From positions 1-31,493 of the IMG/VR virus record IMGVR_UViG_3300034072_002184: 31,493 nt of DNA; one strand, 5' to 3'. This document shows positions 22,493 through 30,600 of the stretch, piece after piece; the first letter of the stretch is position 1; every line of letters starts with the position of its first letter. The notes under the pieces are model-generated. The model was not told the DNA's origin. It saw nothing but the letters and a program-made list of their open reading frames with translations, and ran no database searches. Source of the DNA: a virus. Both the position numbers and the translations under genes were made by a program.

Positions 22493-23091
22493 TGCGCGTC
22501 ATCGTCATCACCCCTCCCGCGCCCGTCGTGACGTGGGAGGAGGCTGACCAGCATTTGCGTCTCGACGGCGATGACGAGCAGCGCGACATGGTCGAGCGGC
22601 TGATTGCCGCCGCGACCCAGCATATCGACGGCCCCGAGGGCTGGCTTGGCCGCGCCCTTGGCCTCCAAACGCTCGAAGCCCGCATGTGCGGCTTCTGCGA
22701 CCTGATCCGGCTTCCCTATCAGCCGATCGTGGACATCGTGTCAGTCCATTATCTCGACGGCACCGGCCAGCCCGTGCTGGTCGATCCTGACACCTATGAG
22801 CTTTTCGGCCGCGATCTGGGCTGCGCGTGGGGCAAGTCCTGGCCGACGCCGGGCGCCTACCGTGGCCACGCTGAGACCGTGCGCATCCGTTACCGCGCCG
22901 GCTATGCCATCGATCCCGACGCAGATCCGGTCGAGCCGAACGTGCCCGAGCCGATCAAGCAGGCGATCCTGCTGATGGTGGGGGATATGTGGCATGCGCG
23001 CGCCACGATCGCGACCGGTGCCGCGATGCAGGCCGTGCCGATGTCGACGACAGTGCAGAACCTTCTGTCGCCCTTTCGGGTCTACGTCTGA
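22492..23091 (+). CDS. Head-tail connector (phiE125 gp8/HK97 gp6-like)
   Basis: A 199-aa adaptor. WEEADQHLRLDGDDEQ near the start, then IAAATQHIDGPEGWLGRALG and PYQPIVDIVSVHYLDG are typical of the phage gp6/phiE125 gp8 head-tail connector family. PEPIKQAILLMVGDMW is the conserved C-terminal helix. It would form the ring below the portal. The gene overlaps the next gene's start by one base (TGATG). Confidence 0.88.
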   Translation: MRVIVITPPAPVVTWEEADQHLRLDGDDEQRDMVERLIAAATQHIDGPEGWLGRALGLQTLEARMCGFCDLIRLPYQPIVDIVSVHYLDGTGQPVLVDPDTYELFGRDLGCAWGKSWPTPGAYRGHAETVRIRYRAGYAIDPDADPVEPNVPEPIKQAILLMVGDMWHARATIATGAAMQAVPMSTTVQNLLSPFRVYV

Positions 23092-23423
23092 TGTCGCTAG
23101 ATTCTGGGCGCCGCGACAAGAGGATCTTGATCGAACGAGAGATCGAAATCGGTCGAGACACTCTCAACCAACCCATTATCGAGTGGGCGCTTTATACCAA
23201 GGCATCGGCCGATGTGATTTTCGGGAGCGGTTCAGAGCAGCGCGCAGCCGCTCAGACGGATGCAACGCAGGCCGCGACTTTTGAAATCCTGGCTAACAGC
23301 AAGACGCGCGCGCTCCTCATGACTGACCGCGTCAGTTTCTTGGGCGGCCTTTGGGACATTCGAGGCATCGCTCCCATGGGCGACGCGGGGATCAAGATCA
23401 ACGCCATCCGGCAGGTGCCCTGA
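23091..23423 (+). CDS. Head closure protein (SPP1 gp16-like)
   Basis: A 110-aa protein. The beginning (RRDKRILIEREIEIGRD) and the final beta strands (TDRVSFLGGLWDIRGIA) fit the head-tail joining/closure family that blocks DNA leakage. The start at 23091 was chosen over longer frames because it gives the usual one-base overlap with the connector and the expected small size. The stop overlaps the next ATG. Confidence 0.85.
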   Translation: MSLDSGRRDKRILIEREIEIGRDTLNQPIIEWALYTKASADVIFGSGSEQRAAAQTDATQAATFEILANSKTRALLMTDRVSFLGGLWDIRGIAPMGDAGIKINAIRQVP

Positions 23424-23848
23424 TGGCACGCCGATCGGCGTCGCGCCTGGAGGGGTTTCGGGAGGCGTCGCGCCAGCTCAGTGACATGAGCCGCGCCATG
23501 GCTCGAAATGTCGGCAAGCGCGCGCTGACCGATACGGCCGAGATCCTCGCGCGGGGCGTGCGGGCCAATGTTGGTCCGCATAACCTGACCGGCGACACCT
23601 ATGAAAGCGTCGATGTCGAACCGTCGAAGCAGAAGAAGGGTGTCGCCGTCGAAGTCGTGCTGGCTGACATCGCCGGCGTCCAGCTGGAATTCGGCAATAG
23701 CGACCAGGCGGCCACGCCAGTTTTCCGACCAGCGGTCGATGGCAACCGGCAAAAGATGGACGACACCTTTGCCGTTCTGTTGCCGATCGAGATCGACGCG
23801 GCGGTCATCCGCAAGGCCAAGCGCGCGGCGCGAAAGGGTGGCGCATGA
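23423..23848 (+). CDS. HK97 gp10-like head-tail protein, 141 aa
   Basis: Residues 1-60 are helical and basic, followed by the signature RANVGPHNLTGDTYESVDVE and VQLEFGNSDQAATPVFRPA, which closely fit the gp10 family (LxxslxvExxxxxxPFlrPA style). It likely helps terminate the head or tail tube. It begins by overlapping the closure gene (TGATG) and ends with a four-base overlap with the next gene. Confidence 0.88.
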   Translation: MARRSASRLEGFREASRQLSDMSRAMARNVGKRALTDTAEILARGVRANVGPHNLTGDTYESVDVEPSKQKKGVAVEVVLADIAGVQLEFGNSDQAATPVFRPAVDGNRQKMDDTFAVLLPIEIDAAVIRKAKRAARKGGA

Positions 23849-24264
23849 ACTTTCATGAGGGGGTCACCGCTCGTTTGCTCCACAGCACGGCGGTAACGGC
23901 GATCGTCGATCGGCGCATCAACTGGGGCATCCGTCCGCAGGGCGAACCGCTGCCGGCTGTGACCTTGCAGGTTGTGTCCGATCCGCGCCCCGCGCACCTC
24001 AAGGGTCTCGATGGTGCCCGCTTTACCCGCCTGCAGGCCGACTGCTGGGCAGAAACCCAGCTTCAGGCGCTCGCGCTCGCCAAGGCGCTGATCGACACAT
24101 TGCAGCCGCCGGCGACCGTGGGCGACAAGAAATTCGGGAATGCGCTGGTCGAGGGCCAGCGCGACCTGGGGGAAACCGTAGGCTCGGGGCAAGCTTCGCA
24201 GTCCAGCGGCACATATATCCATCGGCAGTCGGTGGATCTTCTTATCTGGCATGTAGGAGATTGA
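23845..24264 (+). CDS. Tail completion protein, DUF3168 family
   Basis: A 139-aa protein. FHEGVTARLLHSTAVTAIV, then INWGIRPQGEPLPAVTLQVV and WAETQLQALALAKALIDTL match the DUF3168/tail-terminator pattern. It would cap the tail tube at the head end. It overlaps the upstream gene by four bases and is followed one base later by the tube gene. Confidence 0.88.
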   Translation: MNFHEGVTARLLHSTAVTAIVDRRINWGIRPQGEPLPAVTLQVVSDPRPAHLKGLDGARFTRLQADCWAETQLQALALAKALIDTLQPPATVGDKKFGNALVEGQRDLGETVGSGQASQSSGTYIHRQSVDLLIWHVGD

Positions 24265-24265
24265 A

Positions 24266-24715
24266 ATGCCCGGTGAAACGCAGGAAGCCACTGTCGGCTA
24301 CATGGGGGAATTCCACTTCCAGAACGCCACGACGCTTTATGAACTGAACCAGGTCAAGAGCTTCGGCGTGCCCAGCGGCGGCACGCGCGAGCAGACCGAA
24401 ACGACGCATCTCAAGTCCCCGGGCTGGCGCCGCGAATATGTCAGCACCTTTTACGAGGACAGCGACTTCGAAGTCGTAATGAACACCCGCCCGCTGTCCG
24501 ACACAGACATACTGTGCGAAGCGGCTCTGAAGGCCGGCGATGTCCGCCCGTTCAAGGCGGTGCTGCCGGAAAATGGTGTCCCGGTCGCGCAGATCACCGG
24601 CACGGCAAAGTGCCTCGGCTATGATCGCGGCGAGGTTTCGATCGATGGCGTGATGGAGGCCACCGCGACGTTCCGCGTTGTCACCATCGCTGATATCAAA
24701 GCCTACGAGGCCTGA
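24266..24715 (+). CDS. Major tail tube protein
   Basis: A 149-aa protein consistent with a lambda gpV/HK97 tail tube family fold: beta-rich, with VPSGGTREQTETTHLKSPGW followed by YVSTFYEDSDFEVVMNTRPL and a final EATATFRVVTI strand. AGGAG precedes the ATG. Each tail contains many copies, so it should be a highly expressed late gene. It sits directly before the tail-assembly chaperone pair, as expected. Confidence 0.9.
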   Translation: MPGETQEATVGYMGEFHFQNATTLYELNQVKSFGVPSGGTREQTETTHLKSPGWRREYVSTFYEDSDFEVVMNTRPLSDTDILCEAALKAGDVRPFKAVLPENGVPVAQITGTAKCLGYDRGEVSIDGVMEATATFRVVTIADIKAYEA

Positions 24716-24720
24716 CGCCC

Positions 24721-25125
24721 ATGGCGAATATCGAGCGTGGCGAGGCGTCCTTCGTTCATGACGGTGTCTCCTATCTGATCGTCATGGACATGAACGCCTT
24801 TGCGGAGGCTGAGGACGCCGCCGACATGGAGGTGGAAGATTTGCTCAAGGCGCTGTCGCCGAAAGTCGACGCCAAGGGCAATATCACCAAAAAGCCCCGG
24901 CTGAAGCATCTGGGCGCCATCTTGTTCGGCGGCCTGCGCGCCCACCATCCCGGTGTCAGCCATGCCGATGCCATTCGTCTACTGAATGCGCCTGGTGCCG
25001 GCGAAGCGATCGGCAAGGCGCTGACGGGCGCGATGCCAAAGCCGGACCCGAGTGCGGAGGGAAAGGCGACGGCAAGCGCTGGGACTGGGACGAAGCCCAA
25101 GAAGACTGGGCAGCGGAAGGCCTAG
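24721..25125 (+). CDS. Tail assembly chaperone, GTA-gp10-like (G-type product)
   Basis: A 134-aa normal product. The N-terminus (MANIERGEASFVHDGVSYLI) and the acidic helix after it match the GTA-gp10/TAC family that coats the tape measure and recruits tube subunits. The final 19 residues are a Lys/Ala-rich disordered tail. At codon 115 the gene carries the slippery heptamer GGGAAAG, allowing a minority of ribosomes to shift -1 into the downstream frame. The stop is TAG. Confidence 0.88.
   Translation: MANIERGEASFVHDGVSYLIVMDMNAFAEAEDAADMEVEDLLKALSPKVDAKGNITKKPRLKHLGAILFGGLRAHHPGVSHADAIRLLNAPGAGEAIGKALTGAMPKPDPSAEGKATASAGTGTKPKKTGQRKA
25059..25065 (+). promoter_or_regulatory. -1 programmed frameshift site GGGAAAG
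   Basis: In the zero frame it reads G GGA AAG, the exact phage lambda G/GT slippery heptamer form. The -1 frame is open from here to 25385. A small downstream hairpin (GCCCA 25095-25099, TGGGC 25107-25111) is about 30 bases away and may contribute. Confidence 0.85.
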
Positions 25126-25385
25126 AGCCTGCGGCCTTCTGGGGGCAGACGTTCCGATCCTATGGGGTGATCATGCGTGGCCGCGCGCGCGGGCATCAGG
25201 AACGGATCGTCATCCTGGCGCACCAGATTGAATCGATGGCCCGGAAAAAGACGCTCCGGGAGGTCAAACATTATCTGCCCAAGCCCGGCAACGCGCCCAA
25301 ACCCAGCGGGACTTCGGCGATGCTCTCCATGGTACGCCGGTTCAAGGCGGACCAGGACCAACGCGCAGCCGCGCGACAAACTTGA
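25065..25385 (+). CDS. Frameshift extension of the tail chaperone (T-type domain)
   Basis: After the shift the product continues GDGKRWDWDEAQEDWAAEGL, then FWGQTFRSYGVIMRGRARG and a basic region to 25385 (106 residues). The fusion from 24721 would be about 221 aa. Lambda-type phages need the gpGT-like fusion to bind the tape measure. Its only internal ATG (25173) lacks a convincing ribosome site, so frameshifting is the expected mode of expression. It precedes the tape-measure gene directly, as in lambda. Confidence 0.85.
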   Translation, partial: GDGKRWDWDEAQEDWAAEGLEPAAFWGQTFRSYGVIMRGRARGHQERIVILAHQIESMARKKTLREVKHYLPKPGNAPKPSGTSAMLSMVRRFKADQDQRAAARQT

Positions 25386-25399
25386 AACTGGAGCGCTGA

Positions 25400-28213
25400 A
25401 TGGCAAGCGGACAAGGTAAAGGTGTCGTTCTCGGCTACCTGCGCTACGTGCTGGGCTTTGACAGCCTTGCCTTTGAAGAAGGCCTGACGGACGCCGAAAA
25501 GCGCCTGAAGGCTGCGCAAAAGTCGATCCAGCGCACCGCCGACGGCTTCAGCGATATCGGTAAGAACCTCTCCAAATATGTCACCCTGCCCGTCGCTGGC
25601 GCGGCTGCGGCCGTCCTCAAGATGGGCGGGGACTTCGAAAGCAGCATGAACAAGGTCGCGATCTCGACGCAGGGCACTGCGGCCGAGATGAAGGCCATGA
25701 ACGATCTTGCGCTGAAGCTGGGCAAGGACACCGTGTTCGGCGCCACCGACGCCGCCGACGCCATGGACATGCTGGCCAAGAACGGCCTCAACGCGCGCCA
25801 GATCCTGGACGGGGCGACAACCGCAGCGGTAAATCTGGCATCTGCGGCGGGATCAGAACTGGCTCCCGCCGCCGACGCAATCACCGATGTGATGGCCCAG
25901 TTCAAGCTGACCACAGACCAGCTGCCGAACGCGGTCAATCAGATCACTGGTGCGGTCAATCAGTCGAAGCTCGACTTCACCGATTTTGCGCAGGGCATTG
26001 CTCAGGCGGGCGGCGTTGCCGGCAGCGTTGGCGTATCCTTCCAGGATTTCAACGCCGTGCTGGCGGGAACCTCCTCCCTGTTCGCCAGCGGGTCGGATGC
26101 CGGCACCAGCTTCAAGACCTTTCTGCTCGCCCTGCCCGGCAACTCGAAGCCCGCAATCCAGGCCATCAAGCAATATGGCCTCCAATTTTATGACGCGCAG
26201 GGAAACCTGCGGTCGATGGCCGAGATTGCCGAAGAGCTTCGCACGAAGCTTGGCGGGTTGAACGACCAAGCCAAGACCGATGTCATGAAGACGATCTTCG
26301 GCACCGATGCCATGCGCACGGCCATCGGCCTGATGGATCAGGGCGCCAAGGGCATCGACACGATCAAGGAAAAGATCGCCGAGACCGATGCCGCTGCCCA
26401 GTCCGCCCAGCGCCTCAAGGGCTTCAATGGGCAGATGGAGCAGCTGAAAGGCGCGGTGGAAACCCTGTCGATCGCCATTGCCCAATCCGGCTTCCTGGAA
26501 TGGGCGACGCAGCTGGTGACGGCCGTGGGCAATATCGTCGATCGGCTGTCGGAGACGAACCCGGCCATTCTGAAATTCGTGTCGATCGTCGCTGGCGTCG
26601 CCGCGATCCTTGGCCCGGTAGCCATCGCGATCGGCGGCTTCCTGAGTGCGGTTGCACCAATCGCCGCGATGATCGGCACGGCCGCGACGGCGGCGGGCGG
26701 TTGGGCGGCGGTGTTGAGCGCGCTGGTGCCACCGGTCGCGGCCGTGGCGGCGGTTCTGGCTGCAGGCTGGCTGGCCTGGCAGAACTGGGACAAGGTCGGG
26801 CCACTGCTGTCGGAAGTCGGCGATGCCATTATGGCGGCGATCGGGCCGTCGGCAATCGCCCTGTTCGATGCGCTCAAGGAAGCAGCCACCGCTCTATGGA
26901 ATAGCGGCTTTGTCGATGCCATCGGTGCGGTGCTGACGGAAATCGGCAAGTTTGCGTCCCTGGTCGCCAGCGTCATTGGCGCCGAACTGCCTGGCTTCTT
27001 CAGGGCCTTTTCCTCGCTCGTTGGCGGCGTGTTCAAGGTTTTCGCCGAAGGGATCCGCGCATGGACGGCGCTCCTGTCCGGAGATTTCTCCGGCGCATGG
27101 GAGCATGCGAAGGGGGCAGTGGTCGCTGCGGTGCAGGCCATCGGCGGCGTGATCGGTGGCCTTTACGATGCCGCCATGGCGGGGATTGAGCGCCTGGTTG
27201 TCGGCATCGGCCAGTGGATGGGCGTGAAGCTCGATGTCATCTGGGGCCGGGCCAAGCAGCAAATTCAGGCGGTCGCCGACAAGTTCAAATGGCTGTGGGA
27301 TGTGGTTGTCGGCCATTCCTATGTGCCGGACATGGTCGACGCGATCGGCGCCAACATGGCGCGCCTCGATGCCCTGATGGTCGACAAGACGGACAAAGCA
27401 ACCAAGAAAACCGCCGACAAGTTCCGCGAGATGGCAGCGAAGGTCGGCGGCATCATGGACGATCTGTTTCCCAAGGTCGCCCAGCTGCGCGAGGAAGAGG
27501 CGGCGCTAATCGCCCTCCAGAATGACACCACGTTGTCGGGTGACGCGCGCAAGGCTGCGATCGACAAGCAGACTGGCCGGGTGCTGGATGCGCGCGACGC
27601 GGCCCGCGAAGAGACATCGCCGGCGCTGGGCAACATCACGCCCGTCACCGGCATGCTGGATGACGCCTATGCGACGTTGGCCAAGGCGGGCGAAGATGCG
27701 GCGAAGTCACTGAGGGCCGCCAATGACAATGCCGGCAAATCCTTCGCCGACATGGCGAATACGGCGCTCAATGCCCTTTCTAACCTGGAGAGCGCGATCA
27801 AGGGGGGCGGCATATTGGATATTCTGTCGAGCGCCTTCAACGCCTTTGGATCGATCGCTGGCACCGGGGCGTTTGGCAAAAATCTCCAGACATCCTTTGC
27901 CAACTTCACGGCGATATCGGGCTTTCGCGCCGATGGCGGGCCAGTGTCGGCCGGCAGCACCTACGTCGTTGGCGAACGCGGACCGGAACTCTTCACGGCG
28001 AAGCGCTCGGGCTACGTCCATGCCAATGGGTCGGAAGCGCCTGGTCGCGGCCGCAGTCGGGTCGAGGTTGTCCCATCCCCCTATTTCGACGTCGTAGTCG
28101 ATGGCCGTGCGGCGATGGTGGCTGACCCCATCAGCCGTCAGAACGCCGCCGGCGCAGTCAACGCCAGCAACCGCCGCCGCGATCGTCGCGTTGCCCGTCG
28201 CATGGGCCGCTGA
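25400..28213 (+). CDS. Tail tape measure protein
   Basis: A 937-aa TP901-type protein that sets tail length and threads DNA ejection. The N-terminal core contains LSKYVTLPVAGAAAAVLKMG, DFESSMNKVAISTQGT and KNGLNARQILDGATTAAVN. A hydrophobic block at about 385-460 (ILKFVSIVAGVAAILGPVA onward) probably acts as membrane-interacting helices. C-terminal FRADGGPVSAGSTYVVGERG (about 843-862) is the common end motif of these proteins. It has GGAG at 25390-25393. By the usual ruler relation (about 0.15 nm per residue) its tail would be roughly 140 nm, which is inference. Confidence 0.95.
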   Translation: MASGQGKGVVLGYLRYVLGFDSLAFEEGLTDAEKRLKAAQKSIQRTADGFSDIGKNLSKYVTLPVAGAAAAVLKMGGDFESSMNKVAISTQGTAAEMKAMNDLALKLGKDTVFGATDAADAMDMLAKNGLNARQILDGATTAAVNLASAAGSELAPAADAITDVMAQFKLTTDQLPNAVNQITGAVNQSKLDFTDFAQGIAQAGGVAGSVGVSFQDFNAVLAGTSSLFASGSDAGTSFKTFLLALPGNSKPAIQAIKQYGLQFYDAQGNLRSMAEIAEELRTKLGGLNDQAKTDVMKTIFGTDAMRTAIGLMDQGAKGIDTIKEKIAETDAAAQSAQRLKGFNGQMEQLKGAVETLSIAIAQSGFLEWATQLVTAVGNIVDRLSETNPAILKFVSIVAGVAAILGPVAIAIGGFLSAVAPIAAMIGTAATAAGGWAAVLSALVPPVAAVAAVLAAGWLAWQNWDKVGPLLSEVGDAIMAAIGPSAIALFDALKEAATALWNSGFVDAIGAVLTEIGKFASLVASVIGAELPGFFRAFSSLVGGVFKVFAEGIRAWTALLSGDFSGAWEHAKGAVVAAVQAIGGVIGGLYDAAMAGIERLVVGIGQWMGVKLDVIWGRAKQQIQAVADKFKWLWDVVVGHSYVPDMVDAIGANMARLDALMVDKTDKATKKTADKFREMAAKVGGIMDDLFPKVAQLREEEAALIALQNDTTLSGDARKAAIDKQTGRVLDARDAAREETSPALGNITPVTGMLDDAYATLAKAGEDAAKSLRAANDNAGKSFADMANTALNALSNLESAIKGGGILDILSSAFNAFGSIAGTGAFGKNLQTSFANFTAISGFRADGGPVSAGSTYVVGERGPELFTAKRSGYVHANGSEAPGRGRSRVEVVPSPYFDVVVDGRAAMVADPISRQNAAGAVNASNRRRDRRVARRMGR

Positions 28214-28215
28214 CG

Positions 28216-28833
28216 ATGGCCTTCGACCCCGTCGACCTGCGCGACATCCGGGTGCAGGTTTGCGAGCCTGGCATGCCGGACGCCGGCGTCCTGCAGCAGC
28301 CGGTGATGGGCGGCTTCACCAACCGCATTGGCCGGCTGGGCGGCGGCCACACGATCAATCTGACCGTGCCGCCCGAGCGGATGGAACCCGACGGCCGAAA
28401 GCTGGTCGCCATGGCGCAGATGGCCAAGGAATATGGCGCGACCTTCGAATATCATCAGGTGGATTTCGACGTCGGTGCGCCGATGCGGGAAGACGGGACG
28501 CCGATCACCATCGTGGGCGCACATGCCGGGGGCCGCACGGTGCAGATCACCGGATCGACGCCCGGCTATGCGGTGAAGCTGGGCCAGGCGTTCAACATCC
28601 TTCGCGGCGGCCACCCCTATCTTTATTTCGCGGGCGCGCAAACGATCCTGGACGACAATGGCGCAGGAGAGATCACCCTAACCCGACCGCTGCGGCGCAA
28701 GCTGCTTGGCGGCGAAGCGGTCGAGATCCGGCGCCCGGTGATCGAGGGATGGATCGTCGGCGATAATTTCTCGTGGCCGATCGACATGCAGCGAACGGTC
28801 GGGCTGGTGTTTGATGTGATGGAGCGGGCGTGA
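28216..28833 (+). CDS. Distal tail protein, 205 aa
   Basis: Beta-rich, with repeated Gly/Asp turns (RLGGGHTINLTVPPERMEP, GGRTVQITGSTPGYAVKLGQ), in the slot where lambda-like phages encode gpM/gpL or the hub baseplate. It contains IDMQRTVGLVFDVMER near its end. A gene in this place normally joins the tape measure to the tail tip. The exact family is not certain. It starts two bases after the tape-measure stop. Confidence 0.78.
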   Translation: MAFDPVDLRDIRVQVCEPGMPDAGVLQQPVMGGFTNRIGRLGGGHTINLTVPPERMEPDGRKLVAMAQMAKEYGATFEYHQVDFDVGAPMREDGTPITIVGAHAGGRTVQITGSTPGYAVKLGQAFNILRGGHPYLYFAGAQTILDDNGAGEITLTRPLRRKLLGGEAVEIRRPVIEGWIVGDNFSWPIDMQRTVGLVFDVMERA

Positions 28834-29111
28834 TGGAGACGACAAACGGCAAGGATGTGTTTGATCCCCGCGCTCAATTGCAGCCCCCTGTCCTGGGCGG
28901 CCAGGCTCAGCAAATCCACCGCCTCTATGGCTTCGGCGACGATTGGTCCGGCATGACGCTATTGCCGGCGGACCAATGGACTATCGAAGCCGTGAACGGG
29001 CGCCCCGGCACTGCCATACTAGGGTGCTGGGAGAAGGCCGGTTATCGCGCCTATCGCTTAATCCGGGTCGATCCGCCGCAGGATCAGGCCGCTGATGCTG
29101 ATGGAAATTAA
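28833..29111 (+). CDS. Small tail protein, 92 aa
   Basis: Starts at ATG 28833 with GGAG at 28821-28824; a GTG at 28830 is possible. The core is Trp-rich (WSGMTLLPADQWTIEAV, CWEKAGYRAYRLIRVD). No motif is identified. It is transcribed with the tail genes, and its stop overlaps the convergent stop of the next minus-strand gene in TTAA, so a cargo gene appears to have been inserted right behind it. Confidence 0.65.
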   Translation: METTNGKDVFDPRAQLQPPVLGGQAQQIHRLYGFGDDWSGMTLLPADQWTIEAVNGRPGTAILGCWEKAGYRAYRLIRVDPPQDQAADADGN

Positions 29112-29281
29112 GCTCTTTCGAGCGCTTCCGGCGGAAAATCGCCTTCCAGCTTCTTCGTTCCGTCAAACCATGTCGTCCAGATCGTGGGCGTCCCGTAGCG
29201 TTCGCCGACAGTCGTGATCGTCATTTTGGGGCTGCCGGACTTGAGCTTGACCGTCTCTCCGACTTTGAATTCCTCTTCCAT
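29108..29281 (-). CDS. YodC/DUF2158-like small protein, 57 aa
   Basis: Reading the minus strand gives MEEEFKVGETVKLKSGSPKM, then TITTVGERYGTPTIWTTWFD and GTKKLEGDFPPEALERA. The SH3-like pattern VGETVKLKSGSPKMT with a Trp-containing strand is the DUF2158 (YodC) signature. A G-rich site (AGGGGGAAAG) precedes the ATG. It is the only clear minus-strand gene in the late half and ends by sharing TTAA with the tail gene's stop. It is a likely moron; the function of YodC proteins is not established. Confidence 0.85.
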   Translation of the reverse strand: MEEEFKVGETVKLKSGSPKMTITTVGERYGTPTIWTTWFDGTKKLEGDFPPEALERA

Positions 29282-29296
29282 TCTTTCCCCCTGAGG

Positions 29297-29308
29297 TTGT
29301 CATGACAA
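29297..29308. promoter_or_regulatory. 12-bp palindrome at start codon of the second YodC-like gene
   Basis: TTGTCATGACAA is a perfect palindrome covering the ATG at 29302. It lies in a 20-base space between two divergent genes, so it may be an operator or part of a start-region hairpin. Confidence 0.45.
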
Positions 29309-29526
29309 TGAAGAAGGCATCGTTCTCCGCCTCTCGCTTAGCGCTAGTGGAGAAGGCGACTCATGAGCCAGTCATTGTTGGCGACTTTGTTCGATTGGCG
29401 AGTGGGAGTCCATTGGGCTTGGTGGTGGATGCTCGCAACGGCAACGGAGACGTTGTGTGGCTGAACAGGGCGAGAGATCGCTCTACGCTTCCGCTGATCT
29501 GTCTGCGCCCATGTGTAGTGCAGTGA
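29302..29526 (+). CDS. Second YodC/DUF2158-like small protein, 74 aa
   Basis: The core FVRLASGSPLGLVVDARNG matches the minus-strand partner (VKLKSGSPKMTITTV) in the same domain type, with a following Trp strand (VVWLNRA). GAGG at 29293-29296 precedes the ATG, and another ATG is six bases further on. The N-terminal 25 residues are a basic extension not seen in the partner. It is co-directional with the tail genes and spaced by one base from the next. Function unknown. Confidence 0.75.
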   Translation: MTMKKASFSASRLALVEKATHEPVIVGDFVRLASGSPLGLVVDARNGNGDVVWLNRARDRSTLPLICLRPCVVQ

Positions 29527-29527
29527 C

Positions 29528-30184
29528 ATGACCATCCTCTCCCCCGCCCTGGACGCGGCGTTTGCCGGCGCGCGCGTGACGATGTTCGGCGCGTTGCGCA
29601 TGCAGTTGCCGGAGGGGCTGGACGTGCGCCTGCTCGACGGCTCGGCAGAGATCGAGATCGACGGGCAGGACTATTACGGCCATGTCGATGGCTTCGGATC
29701 CTGGGCATCGATCGACGAGATCGAAGACGGCTTTGGCGACGAGGCCCCGGGCACGTCCGTCACGATCCTGCCGGAAAGCGACGAAGCCGCCGCGCTGATG
29801 TCCGATCCCGATAATCAGGGGTCCGTCGTCACCGTGATGGTGGGCGCGCGCGACGACGCGACCGGCCTGTCGATCGGCGAGCCGCATGTGCTGATCCGGG
29901 GGATGATCGACGTGCCGGTGCATGCGTTCGGCTCGCGCAAATGCGAGGTCGATTTCGATGTCATCAGCGAGATGGACTATCTGATGCTCAACGATGAGGA
30001 CCGGGTGATGTCGAGCAACTTCCATCGCCGCGTCTGGCCCGACGAGGCCGGCATGGACCATGTCACCGGCGTCACCGAGAACAGCTATTGGGGGACGAAC
30101 CCGCCAAGCGGCGGGGTGGAGAAGGTGACCGGCTGGAAAGCCGTGCGCCAGGCGATCGACACCAACCGACAGGCCAGCTTCTAA
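29528..30184 (+). CDS. Tail protein, probable hub or tip component, 218 aa
   Basis: It starts ATG 29528 one base after the small gene's stop. It is beta-rich and acidic (VRLLDGSAEIEIDGQDYYGH, MVGARDDATGLSIGEPHVLI). The C-terminal part is basic and Trp-containing (YWGTNPPSGGVEKVTGWKAV). Equivalent genes sit between the distal tail protein and the tip protein in related siphophages. I cannot name the family. Confidence 0.75.
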   Translation: MTILSPALDAAFAGARVTMFGALRMQLPEGLDVRLLDGSAEIEIDGQDYYGHVDGFGSWASIDEIEDGFGDEAPGTSVTILPESDEAAALMSDPDNQGSVVTVMVGARDDATGLSIGEPHVLIRGMIDVPVHAFGSRKCEVDFDVISEMDYLMLNDEDRVMSSNFHRRVWPDEAGMDHVTGVTENSYWGTNPPSGGVEKVTGWKAVRQAIDTNRQASF

Positions 30185-30186
30185 AA

Positions 30187-30600
30187 ATGAACATCAGCAA
30201 GCGGCGCAACGCCACCCTGCAGACCGTCAACCGGTTCGCGGGGCAACCCCTCGTGATCGGCACGCATGACTGCGGCAAGATGGTGATCAGCCATTTGCGC
30301 GCCATGGGCCACCGCCCGCGCATCGGCGAGGGCGGGACGTGGAAGAGCACAACCGGCCTGATGCGTTTCCTGCGCCGTCATGGTGGCAGCGGCGCGGCTT
30401 GCCTCGACGCATGGCTGCCGGGTCGCCGCATCACGCCCGCGATGCGGATCATCGGCGATATCGTCGAGATCCCTGGCGAGCCGCCCTTCGGGTGCTTCGG
30501 CATCTGCATCAACAATGGCCGCGTGCTGTGCTGGCTGGAAGATCTGGAAGGCGCCGCGATCGTGCAGCCGGTTCAGATGCTCGCAGCCTGGAGGACCTGA
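30187..30600 (+). CDS. DUF6950-like tail peptidase-type protein, 137 aa
   Basis: The N-terminal segment contains a HDC triad-like start (IGTHDCGKMVISHL, Asp28-Cys29), which matches the position of the DUF6950 family and the NlpC/P60-like gene in lambda (gpK) and GTA tails. The usual His/Asn partners are not obvious. A cell-wall-acting or structural role at the tail tip is inferred. It overlaps the next gene's start by one base. Confidence 0.7.
   Translation: MNISKRRNATLQTVNRFAGQPLVIGTHDCGKMVISHLRAMGHRPRIGEGGTWKSTTGLMRFLRRHGGSGAACLDAWLPGRRITPAMRIIGDIVEIPGEPPFGCFGICINNGRVLCWLEDLEGAAIVQPVQMLAAWRT

Noticed and set aside
28101-28766. 221-aa open frame out of frame with the distal tail gene
   Set aside because: Arg/Gly-rich frame-shifted shadow of the tape-measure end and distal tail protein.
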